Positions 41,302 through 49,918 of a stretch of DNA of 64,000 nucleotides are shown in pieces. A program made the translations under genes and the position numbers. The notes beneath the pieces were generated by a model that did no database searches, had not been told where the DNA came from, and saw only the letters and a list, made by a program, of their open reading frames with translations. This DNA comes from Candidatus Nanopelagicaceae bacterium (GTDB lineage Bacteria; Actinomycetota; Actinomycetes; Nanopelagicales; Nanopelagicaceae), in NCBI GenBank assembly GCA_018883345.1, contig VEQG01000004.1, forward strand, positions 1 through 64,000. The letters are read 5' to 3'. Each line of letters starts with the position of its first letter. The stretch's first letter is position 1.

Positions 41302-42589
41302 GCAAGAAATCTTCTAAAGCTTTAACGCCGAACTCAAGTGATTCAAGCGGTATTCGCTCATCTACACCGTGGAATAACGCCATAAAATCTAGGTCTGCGG
41401 GTAATCTCAACGGTGAAAAACCGTACCCTACGATTCCTAATTCGCTTAACGCTTTGTTATCAGTACCGCCACTCATTAAGTATGGAACTGGAATTCCCTC
41501 CGGATCTAACTTAAGGATTGCGGATTTCATTGCCTCAACCAATTCGCCTTCAAATGGAACTTCTAGCGCGATATCGTGCGTAACGGTTTCGATCTTAATT
41601 TGTGGGCCAACAATCTCGGCAATCGTGCGATTTAACGCATCTTCATGCCCTGGTAAGAACCGGCCATCTACTACTGCACTTGCCTCTTTCGGAATCACAT
41701 TTGCTTTATAACCTGCATCCAACATGGTTGGGTTTGCAGTATTTTGCAAGGTTGCAGCAATCATTCTGGCAACGGAGGGAATTTCTACTAAGAATTCACG
41801 ATAGTCATCACCTAAAGGTCTGCCAAGAGCTTCTGCAATTGCAGTGAAAAGTTCTCGAACTGCCTTTGTATAAGTTTGTGGCCATTCATAATTTCCAATC
41901 TTTGCAACTGCTTCACTTAATGCAGTAACTGGATTTTGGTTATTAATAAATGAACCATGCCCAGCTTGCCCGTGTGCCGTCAATTTAACCCAATGAATAC
42001 CCTTTTGCGCGGCCTCAATCATGTAAAGGCGTTTACCATTAGAGAGCGTGACGGAGAATCCACCAACTTCTGAAACTGCTTGTGAACAATTCTTAAAGAC
42101 TTCAGGATGTTCCTTGACCATCCATCTTGAACCAAAAGATGAACCTGCTTCCTCATCTGCAAAGAATGCAAGCACAATATTGCGCGGAGGTTTGATGCCA
42201 TTTCGTGCCCAATATCTGACAATAGCCAGAATCATTGCATCAACATTTTTCATATCAACTGCGCCTCGACCCCAAATAGCGCCATCTTTAATGGTTGCGC
42301 TAAATGGATCTACTTGCCATTCTTCCGCTGCCGCCGGAACCACATCAATATGACCATGCAAAACTAAGCCGGGCCTATTTGGATCTACTCCCTCAATGTT
42401 GGCAATAACATTGCAACGATTAGGTGCGGATTCATAAATTTTGGCATCGATGCCAACTTCAGCTAACGAGGCAACTACATACTCTGCTACTGCCTTTTCG
42501 TCCCCTTTGCCTTCTCCATAATTCACACTCGGAATTCGGATTAAGTCTTGGCAAATTCGTATTGCATCTTCGGTAATCGCGTTACTCAT
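41291..42589 (-). CDS. M20 family metallopeptidase (ArgE/DapE-like)
   Basis: 432 residues, Rv2141c-type. Di-zinc hydrolase: first ligand H in VLHGHIDVVPA, bridging D in WGRGAVDMKNVDAM, EE in FFADEEAGSSFGSRWM, and a late His in FHGVDERIPLES. The dimerisation lid domain lies in the middle (~195-310). Likely a cytoplasmic dipeptidase or deacylase; the true substrate is unknown and the DapE name is not justified. Confidence 0.9.
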   Translation of the reverse strand: MSNAITEDAIRICQDLIRIPSVNYGEGKGDEKAVAEYVVASLAEVGIDAKIYESAPNRCNVIANIEGVDPNRPGLVLHGHIDVVPAAAEEWQVDPFSATIKDGAIWGRGAVDMKNVDAMILAIVRYWARNGIKPPRNIVLAFFADEEAGSSFGSRWMVKEHPEVFKNCSQAVSEVGGFSVTLSNGKRLYMIEAAQKGIHWVKLTAHGQAGHGSFINNQNPVTALSEAVAKIGNYEWPQTYTKAVRELFTAIAEALGRPLGDDYREFLVEIPSVARMIAATLQNTANPTMLDAGYKANVIPKEASAVVDGRFLPGHEDALNRTIAEIVGPQIKIETVTHDIALEVPFEGELVEAMKSAILKLDPEGIPVPYLMSGGTDNKALSELGIVGYGFSPLRLPADLDFMALFHGVDERIPLESLEFGVKALEDFLLNC

Positions 42590-42620
42590 AAGAAGGATTC
42601 TCTCGCCTTACAGAGCTTTT

Positions 42621-42650
42621 GTCTTGTTTTCTCTTGTTTTCTCTTGTTTC
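42621..42650 (+). repeat. Three 10-nt tandem repeats upstream of the M20 gene
   Basis: GTCTTGTTTT, CTCTTGTTTT, CTCTTGTTTC in a row. They lie in the 116-nt gap between the M20 start (minus strand, 42589) and the tRNA-Leu gene, i.e. in the 5' region of the peptidase gene. Unlike the other 10-nt repeats in the window they do not begin at a stop codon. Confidence 0.9.
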
Positions 42651-42659
42651 TGGCTTATT

Positions 42660-42689
42660 TTGTGGCGGAATTACCTTTTGAGTTAAGGT
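42660..42689 (+). promoter_or_regulatory. Putative promoter of tRNA-Leu
   Basis: TTGTGG (42660-42665), 18-nt spacer, TAAGGT (42684-42689, TANNNT), 16 nt before the tRNA 5' end. Pattern-based prediction. Confidence 0.4.
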
Positions 42690-42705
42690 AGGCGGTGCAA
42701 CTTTA

Positions 42706-42789
42706 GTCCGGGTGGCGAAATTGGTAGACGCGCAAGCTTGAGGTGCTTGTGGCCGCAAGGCCTTAGGGGTTCAAGTCCCCTTTCGGACA
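42706..42789 (+). tRNA. tRNA-Leu (anticodon GAG)
   Basis: 84 nt class II tRNA. Acceptor arm GTCCGGG pairs with TTCGGAC (two G-U), discriminator A at 42789; CCA is not encoded. Anticodon stem CAAGC/GCTTG encloses loop TTGAGGT with anticodon GAG at 42740-42742. A long variable arm (TGGCCGCAAGGCCTTA region) and T-arm GGGGTTCAAGTCCCC are clear. Reads CUC and CUU leucine codons. apt follows 72 nt later. Confidence 0.96.
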
Positions 42790-42861
42790 CGTTTTTCAAA
42801 TAGCCTCTTTAGGTTTGGCTTCTTTGATTAAAAATATTGGAACCTTATATAAGGTAACCCC

Positions 42862-43389
42862 ATGAACAAGGACGAACTGCGCGCTCTCATTCGTGACATT
42901 CCAGATTATCCATCACCAGGAATCCTCTTTAGAGATATCACCCCGCTATTAAGAGATGGCAACGCCTTAACTGCAGTTGCGGAGCTGATGAGCGCTGAAG
43001 ATAAGTCTGCCAATTTGATTGCTGGAATCGAAGCGCGTGGTTTCTTCTTTGCTGCCGCCATTGGAGTGCAAAGTAAGCGCGGAGTTATTCCTATTCGTAA
43101 AAAAGGAAAATTGCCACATGATGTCCATAGACAAGAGTATGGATTGGAATACGGCCAAGATGTAATTGAGATTCATAAAGATGCTGCAAAAGCTGGTGAA
43201 ACCGTACTTTTAGTTGACGATGTTCTAGCCACCGGTGGCACGCTCGCTGCCGCGATTAAACTTATACGAGCAACTGGTGCAAAGGTAACCAGTATTGGCG
43301 TACTTCTTGAGATTGCTGCGCTCGGCGGTAGAGCGAAGCTCAAGGCCGAGTTTCCAGATCTAGAAATTCACGCAATCTTTATCGTTTAG
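42862..43389 (+). CDS. apt: Adenine phosphoribosyltransferase
   Basis: 175 residues. Salvages adenine plus PRPP to AMP. It starts with the typical DELRALIRDIPDYPSPGILFRDITPLL, and has AGIEARGFFFAAAIG and the PRPP loop VLLVDDVLATGGTLAAA. The flexible loop PIRKKGKLPHDVHRQEYGLEYG is present. Its stop overlaps the GTG start of the acyltransferase by one base, an unusual partner for apt. Confidence 0.94.
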   Translation: MNKDELRALIRDIPDYPSPGILFRDITPLLRDGNALTAVAELMSAEDKSANLIAGIEARGFFFAAAIGVQSKRGVIPIRKKGKLPHDVHRQEYGLEYGQDVIEIHKDAAKAGETVLLVDDVLATGGTLAAAIKLIRATGAKVTSIGVLLEIAALGGRAKLKAEFPDLEIHAIFIV

Positions 43390-45128
43390 TGCTTCGTTCT
43401 AAAGAAATTCAGGGGCTGCGCGCCCTAGCGGTTACCTTGGTGCTGTTGTTCCATGCTGGATGGTTACCAGGTGGTTATATCGGCGTAGATGTATTTTATG
43501 TAATCTCTGGATTTCTAATTACTTCGATAATTATTAACGATGGTGATTTCTCTTTCAAGAAATTTTACTTGAGACGTGCAAAACGATTGCTCCCGGCAGC
43601 TTTCTTGGTTTTAGCTGCAACTTCACTTGCATACTGGTTTATAGCTCCGAGTGGAGCTAGAGCAGATTTTGCCAAGGAGCTGTTAGCTGGCACTTGGTAT
43701 CTTTCAAATTACTTCTTCGCTTATTGGGCAAATGATTATCAGAACTTAGGAGCCGAGCCTTCGCCATTAGTTCATTTTTGGTCTCTAGCAGTTGAAGAAC
43801 AATTCTATATTTTTTGGCCTTTGCTATTGATGCTTTTCACAAGGAGACGAAAGCAGCTTGTAATCATTGTGACGTTAGCCAGTTTCTTTTTTTCGATCTA
43901 CCTAATTAGCGTTGCGCCAATTTTCGCCTTTTACTCCCTTCCGAGTAGAGCTTTCGAACTCGGATTAGGTGCGCTGATTGCCCTCTATCGAATCAGAGCA
44001 AAACTTATGAATCTGGGTATAGTTTCAATTCTTGCTAGCGCTCTAATATTTGATGAATCAACAAAATTTCCGGGTATTCCGGCGCTATTTCCGATTCTTG
44101 GCGCAGCGATGGTTATATGTTCCATCCATAATCAAGCCCATAATGAAAAATTTAAACTAGAAACCATTCTAAATAGCAAGATTGCGCAAACCATAGGCAA
44201 TTGGAGTTACTCAATATATTTATGGCATTGGCCACTGTTGGTAATTCCACCCATTTATCTGAAAAGAGATTTAGGTGACAAAGAGAAACTATTCATAATT
44301 ATTTTCTGTATCGCGATTGCAGCACTGACCTATAAATTTATTGAAAATCCACTTCGAAAAATGCAGAGTCGAGATAAAACTCTCTTGGTTAGTTTGGTCG
44401 CTTCCGCGCTTCTACTTAGTGGAACGGCGTTTGCTTTTGATAAAACTGCTACCAAATCGGAATATTCCTTGGCAAAACCAATTATTTACAACAATGGATG
44501 CCATCAAGGTTACGAAGGTTATGTCATTAAAGAGGGTTGCGTATTCGGAGATACTCAGGGAAATCGATCTATAGCGCTCTTCGGAGATTCACATGCTGCA
44601 CAATGGTTTCCGGCTTTAGATATTTGGGCCAAGCGAAATAAATTTAAGTTATATGTTTACACAAAATCAAGCTGCCCAGCATTGTCGCTGCCGCTTAAGG
44701 ATAGTGGTGGATTCAAAGCGGAAAATTGTCTTAAGTTTAAAGCAAATGCTCTTGAAGAGATTGCCACGATTAAACCGGAGTTGGTGGTAGTTGGTAACTT
44801 TGAACATTACAAAGTTGGAGTGACAGAGTATCTGCGAGGAGAAAATTTCAGCTTCGATTATCTTTTAATCAGAGATACGCCTTATCCAAATCGAGATATT
44901 CCAATTTGTCTTACCTCTGAAGAGGATTGCGACACTCGAATTCCAGATAGAATTCCATACAAAGCTAAGAATATTTTTGATCCGACTCCTTATCTGTGCA
45001 CTGATAAGTGTCCAGCGGTAGTTGATAGTTTGCTTGCCTATCGTGACCGCACCCACATAACGGTAGATATGGCGCTCCATCTAGAGCCAAGATTGAGCGA
45101 AAAACTCGATTCACTCGTGGCAAGATAA
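43389..45128 (+). CDS. Membrane acyltransferase with SGNH domain (OafA/YrhL family)
   Basis: 579 residues. Residues 1-~345: acyltransferase-3 domain with about ten membrane helices; motifs EIQGLRALAVTLVLLFHA (catalytic His 22), GGYIGVDVFYVISGFL and the basic RRAKRLLPA. Residues ~350-579: an SGNH hydrolase-like domain on the outer side, with nucleophile motif FGDSHAAQW (Ser 401) and a C-terminal DxxH (YRDRTHIT). Such proteins O-acetylate cell-surface glycans or glycolipids. The GTG start overlaps apt. Sugar target is unknown. Confidence 0.9.
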   Translation: MLRSKEIQGLRALAVTLVLLFHAGWLPGGYIGVDVFYVISGFLITSIIINDGDFSFKKFYLRRAKRLLPAAFLVLAATSLAYWFIAPSGARADFAKELLAGTWYLSNYFFAYWANDYQNLGAEPSPLVHFWSLAVEEQFYIFWPLLLMLFTRRRKQLVIIVTLASFFFSIYLISVAPIFAFYSLPSRAFELGLGALIALYRIRAKLMNLGIVSILASALIFDESTKFPGIPALFPILGAAMVICSIHNQAHNEKFKLETILNSKIAQTIGNWSYSIYLWHWPLLVIPPIYLKRDLGDKEKLFIIIFCIAIAALTYKFIENPLRKMQSRDKTLLVSLVASALLLSGTAFAFDKTATKSEYSLAKPIIYNNGCHQGYEGYVIKEGCVFGDTQGNRSIALFGDSHAAQWFPALDIWAKRNKFKLYVYTKSSCPALSLPLKDSGGFKAENCLKFKANALEEIATIKPELVVVGNFEHYKVGVTEYLRGENFSFDYLLIRDTPYPNRDIPICLTSEEDCDTRIPDRIPYKAKNIFDPTPYLCTDKCPAVVDSLLAYRDRTHITVDMALHLEPRLSEKLDSLVAR

Positions 45129-45132
45129 CGCC

Positions 45133-45777
45133 ATGGCGGAGCTGATTTATTACTGCGGGACGATGGATTCTGGAAAATCCACCCTTGCACTTCAGACTGC
45201 ACACAATCATGAAACTCGCGGAAGAAATGGTCTAGTTTTCACTAACCGTGATCGTGCTGGCGAAGGTCTAATTTCCTCAAGGTTAGGTTTGCAGAAGAGC
45301 GCTATTGAAGTTGATTCAGATTTAAATATTCATAGATTGACAATTGAACGTATGTCTCTCGGCGAGAGAATAGATTTTATTATCTGCGACGAAGCTCAGT
45401 TCTACACAGAGCGTCAAATTGAGGAGTTAGCCATGATTGTTGATGGACTCGGCATTGATGTTTATGCCTTTGGAATTTTGGCCGACTTCAGAACTAAATT
45501 GTTTCCGGGTTCTCAACGCCTTGTGGAATTGGCAGATCGTGTAGAGACCCTTCAGGTAAGGGCGCTCTGTTGGTGTGGCGAACCTGCCACACATAATGCC
45601 CGCGTTATCAATGGAAATATGGTGACCGAGGGTGAACAAGTTGTAGTCGGAGATACCAATTCCAAAGATGAAGTTGCCTACGAAGTCTTGTGTCGAAGAC
45701 ACCATATGCGCAAAATTAACGCGCGAGCATCACAAGCTACTCACATCTCTCCTCCAACTCTTCCATTCCAGGATTAG
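45133..45777 (+). CDS. tdk: Thymidine kinase
   Basis: 214 residues. Type II TK: P-loop GTMDSGKST at 9-17, IICDEAQFY Walker B, lasso loop, and zinc Cys pairs in ALCWCGEPATHNAR and VLCRRHHMR. Converts thymidine to dTMP for salvage. It starts 4 nt after the acyltransferase. The stop codon TAG begins a run of three 9-nt repeats. Confidence 0.93.
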   Translation: MAELIYYCGTMDSGKSTLALQTAHNHETRGRNGLVFTNRDRAGEGLISSRLGLQKSAIEVDSDLNIHRLTIERMSLGERIDFIICDEAQFYTERQIEELAMIVDGLGIDVYAFGILADFRTKLFPGSQRLVELADRVETLQVRALCWCGEPATHNARVINGNMVTEGEQVVVGDTNSKDEVAYEVLCRRHHMRKINARASQATHISPPTLPFQD

Positions 45778-45801
45778 CAGGATTAACCGGATTAACGGGA
45801 T
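45775..45801 (+). repeat. Three 9-nt repeats starting at the tdk stop, all in frame
   Basis: TAGCAGGAT (45775-45783), TAACCGGAT (45784-45792), TAACGGGAT (45793-45801). Since the period is a multiple of three, TAG, TAA and TAA are all in the tdk reading frame: two back-up stops follow the real one. Confidence 0.92.
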
Positions 45802-45823
45802 AAATGAATCAAAGGAGCAATTC

Positions 45824-46873
45824 ATGAAAGTTAAAGGATTGGCAGCGCTAAAGGCAGGCGGCCCTCTTGAGAGCTTTGAGTTCGAACGTAGATCTCCTTC
45901 AGCAACAGATGTGGTCTTCACAATTACACATGCCGGAATTTGCCACTCAGATATTCATCAGGTTCGCGAAGAATGGGGTCCGGCGTTATTTCCCATGGTG
46001 CCAGGGCACGAAATCGTTGGAGTCGTAACTGAAATTGGTAACTCGGTTTCAAAATTCAAAATCGGTGATCGAATCGGAGTGGGCGTCTTTATCGATTCAT
46101 GTCGTATTTGTGAACCATGTAAATCTGGTTTACAACAATATTGCGATGAAGGAATGACTGGCACTTACAATGGCTATGAGAGAGATGGTAAAACCATCGC
46201 ATTTGGTGGCTATTCAAATGGATTCGTAATCGACCAGGATTATGCAGTCACCATTCCAAGCAATTTGGACATGGCTGGCGTGGCACCACTTTTATGCGCA
46301 GGAATTACGCTCTACTCACCTATTAAGCACTTCAAAGTTACTAAAGGATCAAAGGTTGCGGTGATGGGCTTAGGTGGACTTGGCCATATGGGAGTTAAGT
46401 TTGCAGCTGCAATGGGAGCTGAGGTGACTGTGCTTTCACATAGTGCAAATAAAAAAGAAGATGCACTGCGGATGGGAGCTCAGGATTTCGTCGTGGTACG
46501 TAGTGATGATGATCTAAAGCCGCTCAAGCGCAAATTTGATCTGATTCTTAATACGGTATCGGCAATGGTTGATATCAATCAATATCTCGCTACGTTAAAG
46601 ATTGATGGGACTTTAGTCATCATCGGGCTACCTGATAGCCCTTACGCAGTAAGTGCGGGTGCGATGTTAAATGGTCGTAAGTCACTTACCGGCTCAATGA
46701 TTGGTGGTATGCCAGAATTGCAAGAGATGCTGAATTTTGCCGGCCAACATAACATTGTTAGCGATATCGAGCTCATTAATGCAGATTACGTGGAAGAGGC
46801 TTATCGGAGAACGGTTGCTAGCGATGTTAAATATCGATTTGTAATCGACGCTAGTACCTTTGCTACCTTTTGA
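45824..46873 (+). CDS. Zinc-dependent alcohol dehydrogenase (cinnamyl-alcohol dehydrogenase-like)
   Basis: 349 residues from ATG 45824 with AAAGGAG at 45811-45817; the frame extended upstream to 45668 runs through tdk and is not real. Medium-chain dehydrogenase: catalytic zinc site GICHSDIHQ and PGHEIVG, structural zinc CRICEPCKSGLQQYC, NAD(P) fold VAVMGLGGLGHMGVKFAAAMGAEVTVLSHSANKKEDA, whose S/N after the second strand suggests NADP. Substrate alcohol or aldehyde is unknown. Stop TGA begins a 15-nt duplication. Confidence 0.93.
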   Translation: MKVKGLAALKAGGPLESFEFERRSPSATDVVFTITHAGICHSDIHQVREEWGPALFPMVPGHEIVGVVTEIGNSVSKFKIGDRIGVGVFIDSCRICEPCKSGLQQYCDEGMTGTYNGYERDGKTIAFGGYSNGFVIDQDYAVTIPSNLDMAGVAPLLCAGITLYSPIKHFKVTKGSKVAVMGLGGLGHMGVKFAAAMGAEVTVLSHSANKKEDALRMGAQDFVVVRSDDDLKPLKRKFDLILNTVSAMVDINQYLATLKIDGTLVIIGLPDSPYAVSAGAMLNGRKSLTGSMIGGMPELQEMLNFAGQHNIVSDIELINADYVEEAYRRTVASDVKYRFVIDASTFATF

Positions 46874-46900
46874 TGATTTAAATTTTGATGTTTTAAATTT
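46871..46900 (+). repeat. 15-nt duplication starting at a TGA stop, in frame
   Basis: TGATGATTTAAATTT (46871-46885) then TGATGTTTTAAATTT (46886-46900). The first TGA is the dehydrogenase stop; the second TGA is in the same frame and acts as a spare stop. Confidence 0.92.
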
Positions 46901-46910
46901 CAGGTAATAT

Positions 46911-47642
46911 TCAAAGAAATGAGTTAAAAAGCAAAGCAATTACTGGAGCAAGAAATAAGGCGGGTAAAAGATTACCGACTGCAATATTTTTAACTTTTAA
47001 CAACCTTAATCCGATACCCAACAACAAAATGCCACCAGTAATGGTCATGGCATCCAATTGATAATCGGCCATTACATTGCCTAACGCCAGACCGATTAGC
47101 GTCCAAAAACCTTGGTAAATTCCAACTGGGATCGCAGATGCTGCTACTCCCCAACCGAGCGAAGATGCAAATGCCATCGCCGCAAATCCATCCAGAATGG
47201 ATTTCAAAGTTAACTGGTCGATCCCGCTTCCAATTCCGTCACTTATTGAACCCATGATCGCTAAAGGTCCAATTGCAAAAAGCAGAGATGAATCTAAGAA
47301 CCCTTCGACAAATGAGCCCTCTTCGGATTTGAACTTCTTTCTAAGTGTTTCACCTAACTGCTCCACTCGGTGTTCCAAGTTCAAGGCAGAGCCAATTAAC
47401 GAACCCAAAAGTAAAGCAATTAAAATTGGCATGGTACTCCAGCCATTTGGAATCATTTCTAAATAGCGTTCATTAAAAAGCGGAATTACTGCCGAGGCCG
47501 CTCCGAGAATGGTAATCATGCCTAAGACATCGGTAATTAAATTACGTGCACCTTCTTTTAATCGCTCTCCAATAAAAATCCCAATTACTGAACCAATCAG
47601 AATCGTGGCAATATTAAGCAGAGTTCCGGCACCTGTGAACAT
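46911..47642 (-). CDS. DUF554 family membrane protein
   Basis: 243 residues from ATG 47642, chosen because family members begin at the MFTGAGTLLNIATILIGSVIG stretch; a TTG at 47672 would add ten residues and overlap the yczE start. About six or seven membrane helices, with GERL near residue 25 and EGFLDSSLLFAIGPLAIMGSI, both DUF554 features. The function is unknown (possible transporter). Convergent with the alcohol dehydrogenase gene, 37 nt apart. Confidence 0.88.
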   Translation of the reverse strand: MFTGAGTLLNIATILIGSVIGIFIGERLKEGARNLITDVLGMITILGAASAVIPLFNERYLEMIPNGWSTMPILIALLLGSLIGSALNLEHRVEQLGETLRKKFKSEEGSFVEGFLDSSLLFAIGPLAIMGSISDGIGSGIDQLTLKSILDGFAAMAFASSLGWGVAASAIPVGIYQGFWTLIGLALGNVMADYQLDAMTITGGILLLGIGLRLLKVKNIAVGNLLPALFLAPVIALLFNSFL

Positions 47643-47671
47643 GTCTAAAGGGTAACTGATAAGGTTATTCA

Positions 47672-48334
47672 ATGTCTTGGCTAATGGATTTCCTTAGACC
47701 GCATCGGACAATTCCAATTACGCCTTGGACCGGTAATGGCCGTTGGGATCTTGCCCCTAAGCGGGTTGCCATACTTATTTTTGGTTTAACTATTTTTGGA
47801 TTCGGTGATGCCTTACTTGTAAATTCACTTACAGGTAATGCGCCTTGGTCGGTTCTTGCGCAGGGTTTATCTTTCAAACTTGGAATAAACATGGGTACTG
47901 CGACATTTCTTATTTCAGCTGTAGTTCTCTTTTTCTGGTGGCCGCTTGGTGAAAGACCAGGCTTTGGAACTCTTGCAAATATCGTGGTCATTGCAATTGC
48001 AATTCAATTTGGAGTAAGCAACTTTCCGGAAGCTAGCAATTTGGCAATTGGCATAATTTATGACTTCCTTGGCGTCGCCCTGGTTGGAGTCGGCTCCGCT
48101 CTTTATATAACTTGTGGCCTTGGTCCAGGGCCACGCGATGGATTAATGACTTCACTGCACAAGTTATCCGGCGTTCGAGTTGGTCGCATTCGGTTAGCTA
48201 TCGAGAGCTGCGCCTTCTTAGGCGGCTTTGCGCTAGGAGGGCGAATTGGCCTCGGTACCGCGATTTTCGCGCTATTTATCGGCCAATCAGTAGCCATAAG
48301 CCTTGGTGTCGTATCCCGTTTTACCTCTAAGTAA
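47672..48334 (+). CDS. YczE/YyaS/YitT-family membrane protein
   Basis: 220 residues, AAGG at 47661-47664. Five or so membrane helices; GFGDALLVNSLTGNAPWSVLAQGL and the conserved GLGPGPRDGLMTSLHKLSG are the family signature. The function is unknown. Divergent from DUF554 with only 29 bp between start codons. The purine permease follows after 72 nt. Confidence 0.88.
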   Translation: MSWLMDFLRPHRTIPITPWTGNGRWDLAPKRVAILIFGLTIFGFGDALLVNSLTGNAPWSVLAQGLSFKLGINMGTATFLISAVVLFFWWPLGERPGFGTLANIVVIAIAIQFGVSNFPEASNLAIGIIYDFLGVALVGVGSALYITCGLGPGPRDGLMTSLHKLSGVRVGRIRLAIESCAFLGGFALGGRIGLGTAIFALFIGQSVAISLGVVSRFTSK

Positions 48335-48406
48335 CCTTTAAGGTCTGTTCTACACCTTCCCTCCGGGTCGAAAACACCCCGGTCACCAAAACAGTAAAGG
48401 AAGAGC

Positions 48407-49840
48407 ATGCTCGAAAAATTATTTAAAATTTCAGAGCGCGGATCTACAGTCGGTCGTGAAGTTCGTGGCGGTCTTGTCACATTCTTCACCATGGCTTACA
48501 TAGTCGCGCTAAACCCACTAATCCTTGGATTCGTTAAAGATGCAGACGGCAAGTTCTTAGGTGGCGGCGACGCTCCTAATCTGCCGCTAATTGCTGCAGC
48601 CACTGCACTTGTGGCAGGCGTATTAACAATCCTCATGGGCGTAGTTGGAAATTTCCCATTGGCGCTAGCTACTGGCCTTGGCCTAAATAGCTTCGTCGCA
48701 TATGGCATCGCAACCAAGATGACTTGGGCAGATGCAATGGGACTTGTAGTGCTGGAAGGCTTGATCATCACAGTCTTGGTTTTAACTGGTTTCCGCCAAG
48801 CAGTTTTTAGAGCGGTTCCGCAACAACTTAAGTACGCAATCTCAGTAGGTATCGGTCTATTTATTGCACTTATTGGTCTAGTTGATGCCGGATTCGTTCG
48901 TCGCACCGGAACTGGTCCAGTACCTGTGCAACTAGGCGATGGCGGTAATCTCGTTGGCTGGCCAATTGTGGTTTTCGTTATTGGTTTACTTCTAATTGTT
49001 GCGCTGATGGTTAAAAAGACTAAGGGTGCATTGTTAATTGGAATTGTTAGCGCTACGGTGTTGGCAATCATTATTGAGAGTGCATTTAAAATTGGTCCAA
49101 ATTTTGTCGCTCCAGATAAGGTCAATCCAAAGGGATGGGGCTTAAATGTTCCTGCGCTTCCTGAGAAACTAATTGCTACACCTGATTTCTCATTACTTGG
49201 TTCATTCAACTTACTTGGTTCATTTAGCAGAATTTCAGCAGTTGCTGCGATTCTATTGGTCTTCACACTCTTGCTATCTGACTTCTTCGATACCGTCGGA
49301 ACAGTCACAGCAATTGGTCACGAAGCGAATTTGATTGATCGCGATGGCGAAGTTCCAAATAACGACAAGATTCTTCTGGTTGACTCATTAGCAGCGGTTG
49401 CTGGTGGCGCTTCAGGAATCTCATCGAATACTTCTTACATTGAATCAGCATCTGGCGTTGGCGAAGGAGCTCGTACTGGTCTTGCGTCAGTTGTAACTGG
49501 AATTTGTTTCTTGTTAACAACTTTCCTCTCACCATTAGTAGCGGTAATCCCTTACGAAGCTGCCACCCCTGCGTTGGTAATCGTTGGCTTCTTAATGATG
49601 ACTCAAATCAAGGATATTGATTGGAGCGATCTAGGAATTGCTATGCCAGCATTCCTAACCATGATCTTGATGCCTTTTACCTACAACATTTCAGTAGGTA
49701 TCGGAGCAGGATTCGTTTCACATATTGTGATTCGCTTTGTACAAGGTCGTCGCAAGGATGTTCATCCCCTGCTACTGCTTGTGGGAGCTCTATTTATGGT
49801 CTATTTCCTATCATCACCAATTAATATTTGGGTTGGCTAG
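48407..49840 (+). CDS. NCS2 purine permease (AzgA/PbuG type)
   Basis: 477 residues, about 12-14 membrane segments. TMAYIVALNPLILGF near the start and the SDFFDTVGTVTAIGHEANLID motif typify the hypoxanthine/guanine/adenine branch of NCS2 rather than uracil or xanthine carriers. An in-frame SLLGSFNLLGSFSR duplication lies near residue 265. AAGGAAG precedes the ATG. It fits with apt and tdk nearby as nucleobase/nucleoside salvage. Followed by a strong terminator. Confidence 0.92.
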   Translation: MLEKLFKISERGSTVGREVRGGLVTFFTMAYIVALNPLILGFVKDADGKFLGGGDAPNLPLIAAATALVAGVLTILMGVVGNFPLALATGLGLNSFVAYGIATKMTWADAMGLVVLEGLIITVLVLTGFRQAVFRAVPQQLKYAISVGIGLFIALIGLVDAGFVRRTGTGPVPVQLGDGGNLVGWPIVVFVIGLLLIVALMVKKTKGALLIGIVSATVLAIIIESAFKIGPNFVAPDKVNPKGWGLNVPALPEKLIATPDFSLLGSFNLLGSFSRISAVAAILLVFTLLLSDFFDTVGTVTAIGHEANLIDRDGEVPNNDKILLVDSLAAVAGGASGISSNTSYIESASGVGEGARTGLASVVTGICFLLTTFLSPLVAVIPYEAATPALVIVGFLMMTQIKDIDWSDLGIAMPAFLTMILMPFTYNISVGIGAGFVSHIVIRFVQGRRKDVHPLLLLVGALFMVYFLSSPINIWVG

Positions 49841-49855
49841 TAGATAGAAAGTTCC

Positions 49856-49891
49856 AAAAAGGGCGCTCGCTATTCGGTGGGCGCCCTTTTT
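49856..49891. terminator. Bidirectional rho-independent terminator
   Basis: Stem AAAAAGGGCGC (49856-49866) with GCGCCCTTTTT (49881-49891), 14-nt loop. A runs and T runs on both sides allow it to work for the permease (plus) and ung (minus), which converge here. Confidence 0.95.
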
Positions 49892-49918
49892 AGTTTTATT
49901 TAGTTTTATCTAGTTTTA
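49889..49918 (-). repeat. Three 10-nt repeats starting at the ung stop
   Basis: Read on the minus strand: TAAAACTAGA (49918-49909), TAAAACTAAA (49908-49899), TAAAACTAAA (49898-49889). The first TAA is the ung stop, and the copies put TAA in all three frames before the terminator. Confidence 0.93.

Noticed and set aside
45668-45823. N-terminal extension of the alcohol dehydrogenase into tdk
   Set aside because: The ATG at 45824 has an AAAGGAG site and matches the family start; the extension overlaps the conserved tdk C-terminus.
45775-46900. CRISPR-like interpretation of the short repeats
   Set aside because: Units are 9-15 nt, directly tandem with no spacers, and there are no cas genes in the window.
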